Source: an uncultured Clostridia bacterium
GTDB lineage: Bacteria; Bacillota; Clostridia; Christensenellales; Aristaeellaceae
Length of the DNA stretch: 64,000 nucleotides
Reading direction: 5' to 3'
Assembly (NCBI GenBank): GCA_947166385.1
Contig: CAMVEB010000015.1
Coordinates: forward strand, 29,423-93,422
Of the stretch, positions 41,119 through 50,043 are shown in pieces (position 1 is the stretch's first letter; each line of letters begins with the position of its first letter). The translations under genes and the position numbers were made by a program. The notes under the pieces are model-generated. The model saw only the letters and a program-made list of their open reading frames with translations, had not been told where the DNA came from and searched no databases.

Positions 41119-42756
41119 ATGAAACAGTACAACGCGCACCAGGTATTCGTTCGTGTTTACACCCGGCCTGTGAATGCTGAGAATTATCCGGCCGGGCTTG
41201 CCAACAGCATTCATATCGCCAGCAAAACCGGGGAAGCAGACTGGAAAGCTTTCAACAAAGACTACGGGATCCTTTTTGCGGGAGGGTTGATCTCCGGCAA
41301 TAACACGATCATTCCCATGGGGGTACGAAACCCGGGGATTGTTCAAATGGAGAACGGGATCATCGGAATCTGTGCGGAGCGGATCCATGAAAACGGCGAA
41401 CCGGATGAAACAAGCCGGGGGCAGGTTCTCCTCTGGACAACCCGGGATCTGATCCATTTTGAATCCGCGGGGCTGGTTGACCGAAAAGAGCTGTTTCCCG
41501 ATCCTCTGCCCGACAGCCTTGTCCTGGACCGCGGCCTGGCGGAAGAGGCGCTGCGCTACTGGAGTCCGATCGTCCATACCGGCACAGAGGTTCCTGAAAC
41601 AGTCCGCATAAGATCAGCGCAGGATCTGGAGAAGATTGACGCGACGCTGCACTACAGCGACGGATCCGTCCGGCAGAAAAGAGTTGTCTGGGAAACAGAA
41701 TCCATCAGCTCAGGCCGCCCGGGTGTATACGTTATCCGCGGAACGGTTGAGCAGCAGCATTTTCGTTTTCCTCTGGCGAAAGGCTACGGGGATCCCGTCG
41801 CTTTTCCCTGGGAAGGAAAATGGTATTATATCTCCACCAATGACAACCTGAATGATATCGGCCTGTACATCCGGGAAGCACCGACCGTCGAAGGGCTTTT
41901 TGCGGAAGACGCGGAAGAACACCTGATCCTTCCGTTCAGCCCCGAACGGGGATTCGAGCAAACCTTCTGGGCTCCTGAATTCCATGTGATCGGCGGTGAA
42001 CTGTACATCCTGTTTGCCGTCAGCGGGCATGTCTGGGGACCACAGTGCCACATGATGAAAAAGAAGACGGACGGAAAGATGACGGACGCGGACGGCTGGG
42101 AGAATCCCATCCGTGTTGTCCGGAAAGACGGAAAGCCGCTGGCTGACGAAGCTATTACCCTGGATATGACTTTTCTCCGGGCGCAGAGCGGTTCCTATGT
42201 GATCTGGTCTTACCGGGAGCATATCGGGACGCCTCTGGATTCAGGCTCCATGCTGTACATCGCCTCCGTAGACGAACAAACGCCGTGGCAGCTGACCAGC
42301 GAACCGGTCCTGTTGTCACGGCCGCTGTACGGATGGGAAAATGTGGAGGGAACGATCAATAATGAAGGCCCATGTGCTTTTGTCAGGGACGGAACCGTGT
42401 ATCTGGCCTATTCCGGAGGATCCGCCAACCGCTATACCTATGCGCTGGGACTGATGACTGCCTGCACAGACAGCGATCTGCTGGATGTCCGGTCATGGAG
42501 AAAAAGCATCACTCCGGTCCTGACATTCCGCTCCGTTGACGGTGAATACGGTCCGGGCCATCATTCGTTTTTTGTCAATGACGACGGTGAACTCATGATT
42601 TCTTATCACGCGGAGACCGGACTGAAGGAAACGCTTCGCTGTGACGGAATCCGACGGGTTCATTTCCGAAAAGACCAGACACCGTATTTCGGAATGGCCC
42701 CCGGGGAGGACCTTACAGAAGAAACGGTGTCTGTGACGGTTATCCTTGAAACATGA
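41119..42756 (+). CDS. GH43-type glycosidase with an inserted Ig-like domain
   Basis: A 545-residue protein. An N-terminal propeller segment (about 1-125, NPGIVQMENGIIGICAERI and LLWTTRDLIHFES) is followed by a group-4 bacterial Ig-like module (about 160-205, ATLHYSDGSVRQKRVVW), then by GH43 blades (GYGDPVAFPWEGKWYYIST; TFWAPEFHVIGGELYILF). The GDP Asp and the Glu in NVEGTINNEGPCAF are candidate base and acid. There is no signal peptide. No strong ribosome site precedes the ATG (GTGGGATAG), so the start is tentative. It stands beside a decayed AraC gene, so its regulation may be lost. An arabinan or xylan side chain is a likely substrate. Confidence 0.8.
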   Translation: MKQYNAHQVFVRVYTRPVNAENYPAGLANSIHIASKTGEADWKAFNKDYGILFAGGLISGNNTIIPMGVRNPGIVQMENGIIGICAERIHENGEPDETSRGQVLLWTTRDLIHFESAGLVDRKELFPDPLPDSLVLDRGLAEEALRYWSPIVHTGTEVPETVRIRSAQDLEKIDATLHYSDGSVRQKRVVWETESISSGRPGVYVIRGTVEQQHFRFPLAKGYGDPVAFPWEGKWYYISTNDNLNDIGLYIREAPTVEGLFAEDAEEHLILPFSPERGFEQTFWAPEFHVIGGELYILFAVSGHVWGPQCHMMKKKTDGKMTDADGWENPIRVVRKDGKPLADEAITLDMTFLRAQSGSYVIWSYREHIGTPLDSGSMLYIASVDEQTPWQLTSEPVLLSRPLYGWENVEGTINNEGPCAFVRDGTVYLAYSGGSANRYTYALGLMTACTDSDLLDVRSWRKSITPVLTFRSVDGEYGPGHHSFFVNDDGELMISYHAETGLKETLRCDGIRRVHFRKDQTPYFGMAPGEDLTEETVSVTVILET

Positions 42757-42808
42757 TGGCGTCATTGACGGTGGGGCGCCTTTATCTGAAAGCAATGGCA
42801 GGAGACTG

Positions 42809-43288
42809 TTACCTGAGACCAGAGAAGACAGGAGGGGGCGGGATCCGCTTGAAAAGCCGCGCGCTCCAGAATGTCATGTTCAGCTCATCCAGGTAGAAAT
42901 GGAAAATCGCTTTCCAGTTCTTCGTAGCTGTGCTCAGGATCATGTATTCTGCTTCCTCCTGAACAGCATCGCAAGCGAACTCGAACAATGCTTTTCCGAT
43001 ACCGATCGAGCGCCTGGACGGAATGACATAAACCTCTTCCACTTCAAAACAGGAGGAACCCTCCGGCATGACAGAGCGCATGTTCTCAGACTGAAAGCAT
43101 TTACCAAAAAGGTATCCGACTGTCCGGCCCTGATCCAGGGCCAGGAAGATTCGGTTCCCTTCGATATCTTCCCGCTGATTGGCACGATATCCATAGCAAC
43201 TATTCTCTGCTTCCCAATCCTTCGAAAGGGCAATTAATTCTTCCAACACGTCGTCCGTAAGGGAAACTTCTTCAATGAAGATGTTCAT
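42809..43288 (-). CDS. GNAT-family N-acetyltransferase
   Basis: A 159-residue acetyltransferase. The central strand and acetyl-CoA loop read CFEVEEVYVIPSRRSIGIGKALFEFA (about residues 90-115), followed by STATKNWKAIFHFYLDELNM. A GNAT of this type with an SKDWEAENSCYGY N-terminal region is common in Firmicutes; its substrate is unknown. The frame extends 56 codons further upstream, but those codons are unlike the family, so I start at the ATG at 43288. It is monocistronic and leftward. Confidence 0.82.
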   Translation of the reverse strand: MNIFIEEVSLTDDVLEELIALSKDWEAENSCYGYRANQREDIEGNRIFLALDQGRTVGYLFGKCFQSENMRSVMPEGSSCFEVEEVYVIPSRRSIGIGKALFEFACDAVQEEAEYMILSTATKNWKAIFHFYLDELNMTFWSARLFKRIPPPPVFSGLR

Positions 43289-43626
43289 TGCAAACTCATC
43301 CTGTCCATCTGTGATAATAATCCTGTTTCCTGAAATCGCTGCTGCAGGAGCCGGCAGAAGCAATCTGTGTCGCTCAGACCATAAAAAATAGTATATGATG
43401 ATGGGGGAAACATTGTTCGCCTCATTCGCCTGATCATGCAGCGGTAGTTCTGCCAACCGGACCGCCTCCTTCAGAGCTCATCTATTATAACACAAAGTGT
43501 CCGTGCACGCTATGCGGTCTCTTCCGGATCCGGGTGAATTATGGTATACTGATCACGATACGGAAAACATCCCTGCGGCAGAGCATGAATATGAATCAAA
43601 ATCCATCACCGGAAGGAGAGATTGAG

Positions 43627-45009
43627 TTGCTTCAGCCCCATATTGCGGAGGAAGTGCTGGCCCGGGCAACGGCTACCGGCGCGGACTTCGGCGAAATTTA
43701 CCTGGAAGACCAGACCGCACAGAATATCAACCTGCGGTCCGGAAAGATCGAAACGGTGACGTCCGGCCGGAGCCATGGCGCGGGCGTCCGGATCTTTGTC
43801 GGGAACCAGGCTGTTTATGTTTACACCAATGACACGAGCCGGGAAGGCCTCCTTGCCTGCGCGGACAAGGCAGCCGCAGCCGTGAACGGCGGAAAAGGCT
43901 GCAAAATCGCGCCGTTCAGGATTGTGCACGCGGAGCGGCCGGAGGAGATCCGCCTGCTGCCTACGGAGATCAGGGCATCCGCCAAAGCGGAAAAGGTGCG
44001 CGAAGCCGACGCCGCAGCCCGTGCCTATTCGGACGAAATTGTTCAGGCCCAGGTCCGCTATATGGACCGGGTGCAGGATGTGCTGATCTGCAATACAGAG
44101 GGCACGTTTGTGACAGACCGGAGAGTGTATATCCGGCTGAATGTCAACGCGGTCGCTTCGGACGGGAAGGAAAACCAGTCCGGCAGCGCCGCTCCCGGCG
44201 GGGGCATGGGATTTGAGATCTTTGACAGCCGCATTGATCCGGCGGCATGCGGAAAGGAAGCCGCCCGCCAGGCGGTGACCATGCTGCACGCGCCGGTATG
44301 CCCCGCGGGCGTGTATCCCGTCGTGATCGACAACGGATTCGGCGGCGTCATCTTCCATGAAGCCTGCGGCCACAGCCTGGAAGCCACAAGCGTCGCCTAC
44401 GGTTTCAGCGAGTTTTCCGGACGGCTGGGAGAAATGATTGCCGCGCCGTGCGTGACAGCCATCGATGACGGTACGATCGTCAATGAGTGGGGATCCACCC
44501 ATGTGGACGATGAAGGCATGCCGACCAACAAGCTGGTGCTGATCGACCACGGCAAGCTGGTCAACTATATGATCGACAAGCTCGGCAGCCGCCGGATGAA
44601 TATGCCGCCCACCGGATCCGGACGCAGGGAAAGCTACGCCTGGGCGCCGACCTCCCGCATGCGGAACACCTACATCGCTGCCGGAGAGGACGATGAGGCG
44701 GATATGATCGCCAGCATGGGAGAAGGCCTGTACGCCAAATACATGGGCGGCGGCTCCGTCAATCCCGCCACGGGTGAATTCAACTTCGCGGTCAACGAGG
44801 GATACTGGGTCAGGGACGGCAAAATCCTCCATCCGGTCCGCGGGGCGTCCCTGATCGGACGGGGCAGCGACGTCATCATGAAGATCGACCGGGTCGGAAA
44901 GGATTGCCGGCTGGCACAGGGCATGTGCGGTTCCCGCAGCGGCAGTATTCCGGTCAACGTGGGACAGCCGATGATCCGGGTTTCCAGTCTCACGGTCGGC
45001 GGACGGTAA
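43627..45009 (+). CDS. tldD: TldD-family metalloprotease
   Basis: A 460-residue zinc protease subunit that works with TldE to degrade or trim unfolded peptides, and in enterobacteria matures microcin B17 and degrades CcdA. The motif HEACGH (His244, Glu245, His249) within GVIFHEACGHSLEATSVA is the HExxxH active site of the family. The TTG at 43627 lies seven bases after AAGGAGA and gives the family's usual N-terminus (LLQPHIAEEVL). ATG 43588 is the alternative and would add 13 residues. tldE follows 12 bases after the stop. Confidence 0.92.
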   Translation: MLQPHIAEEVLARATATGADFGEIYLEDQTAQNINLRSGKIETVTSGRSHGAGVRIFVGNQAVYVYTNDTSREGLLACADKAAAAVNGGKGCKIAPFRIVHAERPEEIRLLPTEIRASAKAEKVREADAAARAYSDEIVQAQVRYMDRVQDVLICNTEGTFVTDRRVYIRLNVNAVASDGKENQSGSAAPGGGMGFEIFDSRIDPAACGKEAARQAVTMLHAPVCPAGVYPVVIDNGFGGVIFHEACGHSLEATSVAYGFSEFSGRLGEMIAAPCVTAIDDGTIVNEWGSTHVDDEGMPTNKLVLIDHGKLVNYMIDKLGSRRMNMPPTGSGRRESYAWAPTSRMRNTYIAAGEDDEADMIASMGEGLYAKYMGGGSVNPATGEFNFAVNEGYWVRDGKILHPVRGASLIGRGSDVIMKIDRVGKDCRLAQGMCGSRSGSIPVNVGQPMIRVSSLTVGGR

Positions 45010-45021
45010 GGGGGAAGCAGT

Positions 45022-46356
45022 ATGGAAATGAAAGAATTTATGGACACGCTGCTGGACGCGGCAAAAAACGGCGGCATCGAGACGGCGGAGATCTATTATT
45101 CAGACGAAGACAGTTTCAGCGCGAAGGCCCACAACGGCGTGATCGACAGCTATGAAGTTTCCGCTACCTGCAGCCTTTCGCTTCGCGGCAGCGTAAACGG
45201 AAGGATGGGTTATGCCTCCACGGAGGCGTTTGACACGGAAGCCATCGCCTACCTGGTGGAGGCGGTCAAGGAATCTGCCGCTCTGAACGAGGCAGAGGAG
45301 CAGGATGAGATCTATGCCGGAGACGAAAACTATCCGGAAATCGAAGAGGAAAACGACGACCTGGACGAGGTGACAGCCGCGGAGAAACTGGCGATCGCCC
45401 TGCGGGCGGAAGAGGCTGCCAGGACGGCGGATCAACGAATTCCGCAGACCGAAGGCGCTACTGTCAGCACCCAGAAAGGGCAGGTCATCCTGCGCAATTC
45501 CTACGGGCTGAATCTGCACAGGACCCGGAAACTGTACGCGGCGTACGTGATTCCGATTGCCAGAGACGGGGATTCGACCGCGACCGGATTCAAGCTGGAA
45601 TACGGCCGGAAACTGCGCGGGCTGGATCCAGTGAAGCTGGGAAAGGACGCGGCGGCCGATGCCGTATCGAAGCTGCACGCGGAACCGGTTGCTTCCGGGG
45701 AATACAGAATCATTTTCCGGCATGACGCCATGCAGAGCCTGCTGCAGACTTTCTGCGGCATCTTTTCCGCGGAAAACGCGCAGCAGAAGATGTCTCTGCT
45801 GGCCGGCCGCGAAGGGGAAGAGATTGCTTCTCCGCTGATTACCATTACAGACGACCCGCTGCGCAAGGGCGGGCTGGCGACCGCCGCGTTTGACGGGGAA
45901 GGCAGCGCCACGCGAACGAAGGCCGTGGTGGAAAAAGGCGTACTGAAGACGCTGCTGCACAACCGCAGGACCGCGAAGAAGCAGGGTGTCCGGACGACCG
46001 GCAATGCCAGCCGGGCCGGCGGCATGCATGTGTCGCCCAGCAACTTCTATATTGAACCCGGGGAGCAGTCCCTGGAGGAGCTTCTGAAAAACGCGGGCAG
46101 CGGGCTGCTGATTACGGACCTGTCCGGCCTCCATGCCGGCGCCAATCCGATCAGCGGTGATTTCTCGCTGCTGTCCAAGGGTTTTGTGATCCGGGACGGC
46201 GCGCAGGCGGAACCGGTGGAACGGATCACCGTGGCCGGCAATATCTACCAGCTGCTGAAGTCGGTGCGCGCGGTAGGCAGCGACCTGGAATTCCCGGGCA
46301 GTCCGATCGGCAGCCCATCGGTGGACGCCGGCATGATGCCGGTTTCCGGCAAATAA
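45022..46356 (+). CDS. tldE: TldE/PmbA-family protease subunit
   Basis: A 444-residue partner of TldD. It shares the PmbA/TldE fold (GIETAEIYYSDEDSFSAKAHNG near the start; NASRAGGMHVSPSNFYIEPGEQS and GLLITDLSGLHAGANPISGDFS in the C-terminal half) but lacks the HExxxH metal site, as expected for the non-catalytic subunit. GGGGGAAGCAGT precedes the ATG. The two genes form a bicistron. No peptide substrate gene is adjacent; the nearest candidate precursor in the window is the double-glycine peptide 18 kb upstream. Confidence 0.93.
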   Translation: MEMKEFMDTLLDAAKNGGIETAEIYYSDEDSFSAKAHNGVIDSYEVSATCSLSLRGSVNGRMGYASTEAFDTEAIAYLVEAVKESAALNEAEEQDEIYAGDENYPEIEEENDDLDEVTAAEKLAIALRAEEAARTADQRIPQTEGATVSTQKGQVILRNSYGLNLHRTRKLYAAYVIPIARDGDSTATGFKLEYGRKLRGLDPVKLGKDAAADAVSKLHAEPVASGEYRIIFRHDAMQSLLQTFCGIFSAENAQQKMSLLAGREGEEIASPLITITDDPLRKGGLATAAFDGEGSATRTKAVVEKGVLKTLLHNRRTAKKQGVRTTGNASRAGGMHVSPSNFYIEPGEQSLEELLKNAGSGLLITDLSGLHAGANPISGDFSLLSKGFVIRDGAQAEPVERITVAGNIYQLLKSVRAVGSDLEFPGSPIGSPSVDAGMMPVSGK

Positions 46357-46391
46357 AGGGGTCGGCCTCAGCTGCTCAGGCTTCAGATCGT

Positions 46392-46514
46392 TCATGAATC
46401 CCGGGATACCTGATTTTGTCCCGCGTCCTTAGCCCCGGCAATCAAGCGCTCCGCCAGGATGTCTGAATTGCTCTTTGCCCGAAGGCTCGTGGTAATCACG
46501 AGTACATTGCTCAT
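46392..46514 (-). pseudogene. N-terminal remnant of a flavodoxin-fold NAD(P)H-dependent oxidoreductase
   Basis: The ATG at 46514 overlaps the stop of the upstream hydrolase gene (ATGA). The frame encodes MSNVLVITTSLRAKSNSDI and continues LAERLIAGAKDAG, the start of NADPH-dependent FMN reductases and iron-sulfur flavoproteins (FMN phosphate loop TTSLRAKSNS). After about 33 residues the match ends and a stop comes at 46392; normal proteins have about 180 residues. The rest is lost near the tldE boundary. Confidence 0.75.
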
Positions 46515-47506
46515 TTCAGATGTTCCTCCATAAATGCCTGAATCCTGTCAAAGGGAATGACGTCTTTCCGGTCGTACAGATCGGTGTGCACCGCGCCGGG
46601 GATGATGAGCAGTTCCTTATTGCCCGCATACTTGCTGCCCTGGGTCATGCTCGCATAGGTGTCCCGGCTCAGATAGCAGGAATGTGCCTTTTCTCCGTGG
46701 ATCATCAGCACGGCACTGCGAATCTCTTTTGAATAGGTGAACAGCCGCATGTTCATCAGGGATGTCTGTGTATTGACCGTCCATCCGTCGTTGGAGTTCA
46801 GGGAGCGGGGATGGTATCCGCGCTTCGTCTTGTAGTAGTCGTAGTAGTCCTTCACGAAGAACGGTGCGTCCTCCGGCAGGGGATCTACAACGCCGCCCTG
46901 CCGGGCATAGCTGCCGGTTCGATAATCTGCTGTCCTCTGCGCATTGATCGTAGTCCGCATCTGATGACGAGCCTCCTCGTTGTCAGAGGCATCGAAATAT
47001 CCATTACCGGCCACCCGGGACATATCATACATCGTGGATGTCACCGTAGCCTTGATCCTCGTGTCGATGCAGGCCGTCTGCAGTGCCATGCCACCCCAGC
47101 CGCAGATCCCGATGATGCCGATGCGATCCGGGTCCACCTTGTCGCAGCAGGACAGGAAATCCACCGCCGCCTGGAAGTCCTCCACATCGATATCCGGGGA
47201 ATGCATCGCCCTGGGGAATCCGCCAGACTCACCGGTGAAGGACGGGTCAAAGGCAATGGTCAGGAAACCGCGCTCCGCCATCTCCTGGGCGTACAGGCCG
47301 GAAGACTGCTCCTTGCAGGCTCCAAACGGGCCGCTGACAGCGATAGCAGGCAGTTTGCCGGTGGCTCCCTTAGGGATGTACATATCAGCAGCGAGGGTGA
47401 TACCAAAGTGATTCACAAAGGTCACTTTGCAGTGTTCCACCTTGTTGCTCTTGGGAAAGGTCTTGTCCCATTCCTGGGTCAGGGTCAAAGGCTCGGTTTT
47501 CATCAT
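46511..47506 (-). CDS. alpha/beta hydrolase of the YcjY/dienelactone-hydrolase type
   Basis: A 331-residue cytoplasmic hydrolase. The nucleophile elbow reads GIIGICGWGGMALQ (about residue 135) with Cys rather than Ser at the nucleophile position, as in dienelactone hydrolase and YcjY-like proteins. VSGPFGACKEQSSGLYAQEMAERGFLTIAFDPSFTGES is a family hallmark. The C-terminal His lies in PGAVHTDLYD. AGGAGGAAACGACC precedes the ATG pair. It is the second gene of a leftward operon, divergent from a LysR regulator. Confidence 0.88.
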   Translation of the reverse strand: MMKTEPLTLTQEWDKTFPKSNKVEHCKVTFVNHFGITLAADMYIPKGATGKLPAIAVSGPFGACKEQSSGLYAQEMAERGFLTIAFDPSFTGESGGFPRAMHSPDIDVEDFQAAVDFLSCCDKVDPDRIGIIGICGWGGMALQTACIDTRIKATVTSTMYDMSRVAGNGYFDASDNEEARHQMRTTINAQRTADYRTGSYARQGGVVDPLPEDAPFFVKDYYDYYKTKRGYHPRSLNSNDGWTVNTQTSLMNMRLFTYSKEIRSAVLMIHGEKAHSCYLSRDTYASMTQGSKYAGNKELLIIPGAVHTDLYDRKDVIPFDRIQAFMEEHLK

Positions 47507-47523
47507 GGTCGTTTCCTCCTTGC

Positions 47524-47748
47524 TTATATTGCAGTATTGGCTCTTTCCGTTTCCCGGATCAGCCAGTCCAGCTGATCCACCCGCCGCTGGCAGATATGAA
47601 GCTCTTCCATGAGATCACAGCGCAGGCTGCGAAGCTGACGTTTTTCTTCCGTCAGTCTGTTTGCTTCCACAAGCTCCGCCAGACGGGCAGCCTTATCCGG
47701 ACTGCATCCAATATCTATCAGGCATTGTCTTACCTTTTCCGCATCCAT
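47524..47748 (-). CDS. small helical protein of unknown function
   Basis: A 74-residue, highly charged, predicted all-helical protein (CLIDIGCSPDKAARLAELVEANRLTEEKRQLRSLR, then LMEELHICQRRVDQLDWLI). Similar short proteins occur beside flavodoxin, hydrolase and LysR or MerR genes in many Firmicutes, with no known role. It is the first gene of the leftward operon, 17 bases before the hydrolase, behind CAGGAGGAAACA. Confidence 0.75.
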   Translation of the reverse strand: MDAEKVRQCLIDIGCSPDKAARLAELVEANRLTEEKRQLRSLRCDLMEELHICQRRVDQLDWLIRETERANTAI

Positions 47749-47798
47749 TGTTTCCTCCTGAGACTGTCATTTTCTGAGGACATTTACATGATAACACC

Positions 47799-47843
47799 TT
47801 GCAGGATGCAGCGCTAATGGTTATAATGAATATCATGATATTC
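47799..47843 (+). promoter_or_regulatory. LysR-gene promoter and perfect 16-bp palindrome
   Basis: TTGCAG (47799-47804), 17 bp, TATAAT (47822-47827), followed at once by the perfect palindrome GAATATCATGATATTC (47828-47843). A LysR dimer bound here would repress its own gene and could activate the leftward operon 80 bases away. Confidence 0.8.
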
Positions 47844-47869
47844 CTGTTTGGCATTTCAAGGAGGACAGA

Positions 47870-48748
47870 ATGGAAATCAGAACGCTGCGCTATTTCCTGG
47901 CGGTGGCCAGGGAAGAAAACATGACCCGAGCGGCGGAACAACTGCATGTGACCCAGCCCACGCTGTCAAAAACGCTGAAAGCGCTGGAGGACGAGCTGGG
48001 CAAAAAGCTGTTCACCCGGCACAGCTTCAGCATCCGGCTGACAGAGGAAGGCGTGCTGCTGCGCAAGCGAGCGGAAGACCTGGTCAGCATGGCGGACCGG
48101 ATCACCCGGGAATTTGTGTCCCTGGATGACATCACCGGAGGCGATATTTACCTTGGAATGGCTGAATCCTATCAGATCCGGATACTGGCACGGGCCATCA
48201 AGGAATTCAGGCAGCAGTATCCTGAGCTTCATTATCACATCACCAGCGGCGATACTGAGCAGGTGACGGAAAAACTGGACAAGGGACTGCTGGATTTCGC
48301 CGTGCTGGCAGAAATGCCGGATACAGGGAAATACGATTATCTGGTTTTTCCGCAGGCTGATGTATGGGGGCTGGTTTTTCCGGCAGATGATCCGCTGGCG
48401 CAAAAGGAAGTCATTACGGTGGATGATCTTGTCGGTCTCCCGCTGTTCTGTTCAGAGCAGAGCTGGCAAAACGATATCCCCAGATGGTGCGGAGAACGCA
48501 TCCATGATCTGCATATGGAAGGGTCGTTCCGCTTGTCCTACAATGGTTCCCTGTTTGCGCGGGAAGGGCTTGGCTATCTGCTGACCTTTGAACACTTGAT
48601 CGATACATCGGCAGATTCCGGGCTGAAGTTCCGACCACTGTCGCCGAGGCTTGAGAATCAGCTGTTTCTGATCTGGAAAAAATATCAGACCTTCTCGCCG
48701 ATTGCCGATCGTTTCCTGAAGCATTTGCAGGTCAGTTTTATATCGTAA
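47870..48748 (+). CDS. LysR-family transcriptional regulator
   Basis: A 292-residue regulator. The winged helix-turn-helix (residues 1-60: LRYFLAVAREENMTRAAEQL, TQPTLSKTLKALEDELG) is followed by a linker helix and the LysR effector domain from about residue 90 (GDIYLGMAESYQIRILARAI). The Cys-containing stretch LPLFCSEQSWQNDIPRW is close to CidR/YwfK-like members. It is transcribed divergently from the small helical protein and hydrolase genes, which it probably controls. AAGGAGGACAGA precedes the ATG. Confidence 0.93.
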   Translation: MEIRTLRYFLAVAREENMTRAAEQLHVTQPTLSKTLKALEDELGKKLFTRHSFSIRLTEEGVLLRKRAEDLVSMADRITREFVSLDDITGGDIYLGMAESYQIRILARAIKEFRQQYPELHYHITSGDTEQVTEKLDKGLLDFAVLAEMPDTGKYDYLVFPQADVWGLVFPADDPLAQKEVITVDDLVGLPLFCSEQSWQNDIPRWCGERIHDLHMEGSFRLSYNGSLFAREGLGYLLTFEHLIDTSADSGLKFRPLSPRLENQLFLIWKKYQTFSPIADRFLKHLQVSFIS

Positions 48749-48772
48749 GGCAGCAACATTATGGTTGTTAAA

Positions 48773-49138
48773 TTAACATGAATGCACATTCCCAGCTTGC
48801 AAAAAAGCGTAGTATTCCGTCATCCGGTTAGGCAGGCTGCAGGCCGAGGGTACCTCATACGGTTCGCTGTTCATGGCGGCAATGGGATGCTGGTCTGTCT
48901 GCCGGTAATCCTCAGCGCAGTTATCCATTTCCTCTGTCAGCATGAAAGCAAGGGATTTGACAAAGCCCTCGTCCAGGAAACGATACGTGGCCAGCGCCTT
49001 CAACGGCTGGCAGGCGGTTAAGATCGGGAGCCAGGTCGGATGGGTTTCCGGGGAGTACAGCGAGATCACCAGTGAGTAAATGCTTGGGGAACCTGCTTTT
49101 CTAGTGGGTTCCCCTTTTTTCGTTGATGTTCTGTGCAA
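48773..49138 (-). other. open frame of doubtful status, possible gene remnant
   Basis: The left part of this frame (RFLDEGFVKSLAFMLTEEMDNCAEDYRQTDQHPIAAMNSEP) has protein-like composition and may be the C-terminal remnant of a leftward gene. Its right part overlaps a rightward terminator (49086-49120) and has no start site. I recognise no family. The 640 bases between the LysR gene and hsp20 otherwise hold only that terminator and the hsp20 promoter. Confidence 0.3.
49086..49120 (+). terminator. intrinsic terminator
   Basis: A perfect 8-bp stem (49086-49093 with 49107-49114) and six T. The nearest rightward gene is the LysR regulator, more than 300 bases upstream, so it may belong to a lost gene. 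Confidence 0.7.
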
Positions 49139-49249
49139 GAAAAACGAAGTATTTCAATGAAATCCACAGAAATAATTCAAAACAGAGTCAATACTACGTG
49201 AAATGCACGGAAAACGAGAAAAACATGAAGAAAAAGCCATTCTAAATTA

Positions 49250-49278
49250 TTGACTTTCTTTGACCTTAGATATATAAT
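49250..49278 (+). promoter_or_regulatory. promoter of hsp20
   Basis: TTGACT (49250-49255), 17 bp, TATAAT (49273-49278), close to consensus. I see no CIRCE inverted repeat and no CtsR heptad repeat around it, so its heat control, if any, is of another kind. The untranslated leader is about 110 bases. Confidence 0.8.
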
Positions 49279-49396
49279 ATAGGCACCATCAAGGGAGGGG
49301 GATCGAGAGAGAGCCCGAACAAGATGGAATGAATGCGACCCTGCAAGCGTGGCAATGAACCAAGCGTACAAGGCCAATGAATTGGAGGTTTGCATT

Positions 49397-49849
49397 ATGA
49401 GTACTTATCTTCCTACCGTGTTTGGTGAAAACCTGTTTGACGTCTTTGATGACTTTGACCGTGACTTCTTCCGTGGGTTTGGGCGTCCGGAGCATGTGCT
49501 CTATGGCAAGAATGCCAGCCGCCTGATGAAAACCGATGTGAAGGAAACAGATGAAGGCTATGAGGTGGATGTGGATCTGCCTGGCTTCAACAAGGATGAA
49601 ATCAAACTGGATCTGAATAACGGTTACCTGACCATCTCCACCGAGAAGAGTTTGAACAAGGAGAACAAGGGTAAGATGCTTCGTCAGGAGCGTTATGTCG
49701 GCACCATGCAGCGCAGCTTCTATGTGGGTGAGAGCATTACTGAAGATGACATAAAAGCCAAGTTCGAGAATGGTGTACTGAGCCTGATGATTCCTAAGAA
49801 GGAAGCCCCGAAGGTTCCTGAAAAGAAACAGATTTTGATTGAAGGATAA
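49397..49849 (+). CDS. Hsp20/alpha-crystallin small heat-shock protein
   Basis: A 150-residue ATP-independent chaperone that holds unfolding proteins. It has an N-terminal arm (LPTVFGENLFDVFDDFDRDFF), an alpha-crystallin domain (about residues 38-130: MKTDVKETDEGYEVDVDLPG, GFNKDEIKLDLNNGYLTI, YVGTMQRSFYVGESI, FENGVLSLMIPKKE) and a C-terminal KKQILIEG that stands where the I-X-I tail motif is. ATG 49397 follows TTGGAGGTTTGCATT. It has its own promoter and terminator. Confidence 0.95.
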   Translation: MSTYLPTVFGENLFDVFDDFDRDFFRGFGRPEHVLYGKNASRLMKTDVKETDEGYEVDVDLPGFNKDEIKLDLNNGYLTISTEKSLNKENKGKMLRQERYVGTMQRSFYVGESITEDDIKAKFENGVLSLMIPKKEAPKVPEKKQILIEG

Positions 49850-49862
49850 ACACACACACTGC

Positions 49863-49907
49863 AAGCCCGCAGTCTGGTTCTTACGAGCCGGATCGCGGGC
49901 TTTTTTC
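49863..49907 (+). terminator. terminator of hsp20, nested hairpin
   Basis: An outer 8-bp stem (49863-49870 with 49895-49902) and T-run enclose an inner arm GTCTGGTTC...GAGCCGGAT. The inner arm is repeated, with one change, in the terminator at 52984-53029. Confidence 0.85.
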
Positions 49908-49946
49908 GTTTTTTCAAGGGTTGAAAAAAGTTTTGAAAAATTCTGT

Positions 49947-49983
49947 TGTAACTATTGACATTACATCTTTGCTGTGTTATCAT
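49947..49983 (+). promoter_or_regulatory. promoter with inverted repeat ahead of the NTF2-like/Rrf2 genes
   Basis: TTGACA (49955-49960), 17 bp, TATCAT (49978-49983). A TGTAA-N9-TTACA inverted repeat (49947-49965) covers the -35 and is a candidate operator for the Rrf2-type regulator encoded downstream. Confidence 0.7.
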
Positions 49984-50043
49984 CCTCTCGTCGGTTGAAA
50001 CCGTAAAGGTTACATCTGAGAAATAAACCAGAAGGAATCCACC

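Noticed and set aside
49140..49396. CIRCE or CtsR operator at hsp20
   Set aside because: No TTAGCACTC inverted repeat and no GGTCAAA heptad repeats were found near the promoter.
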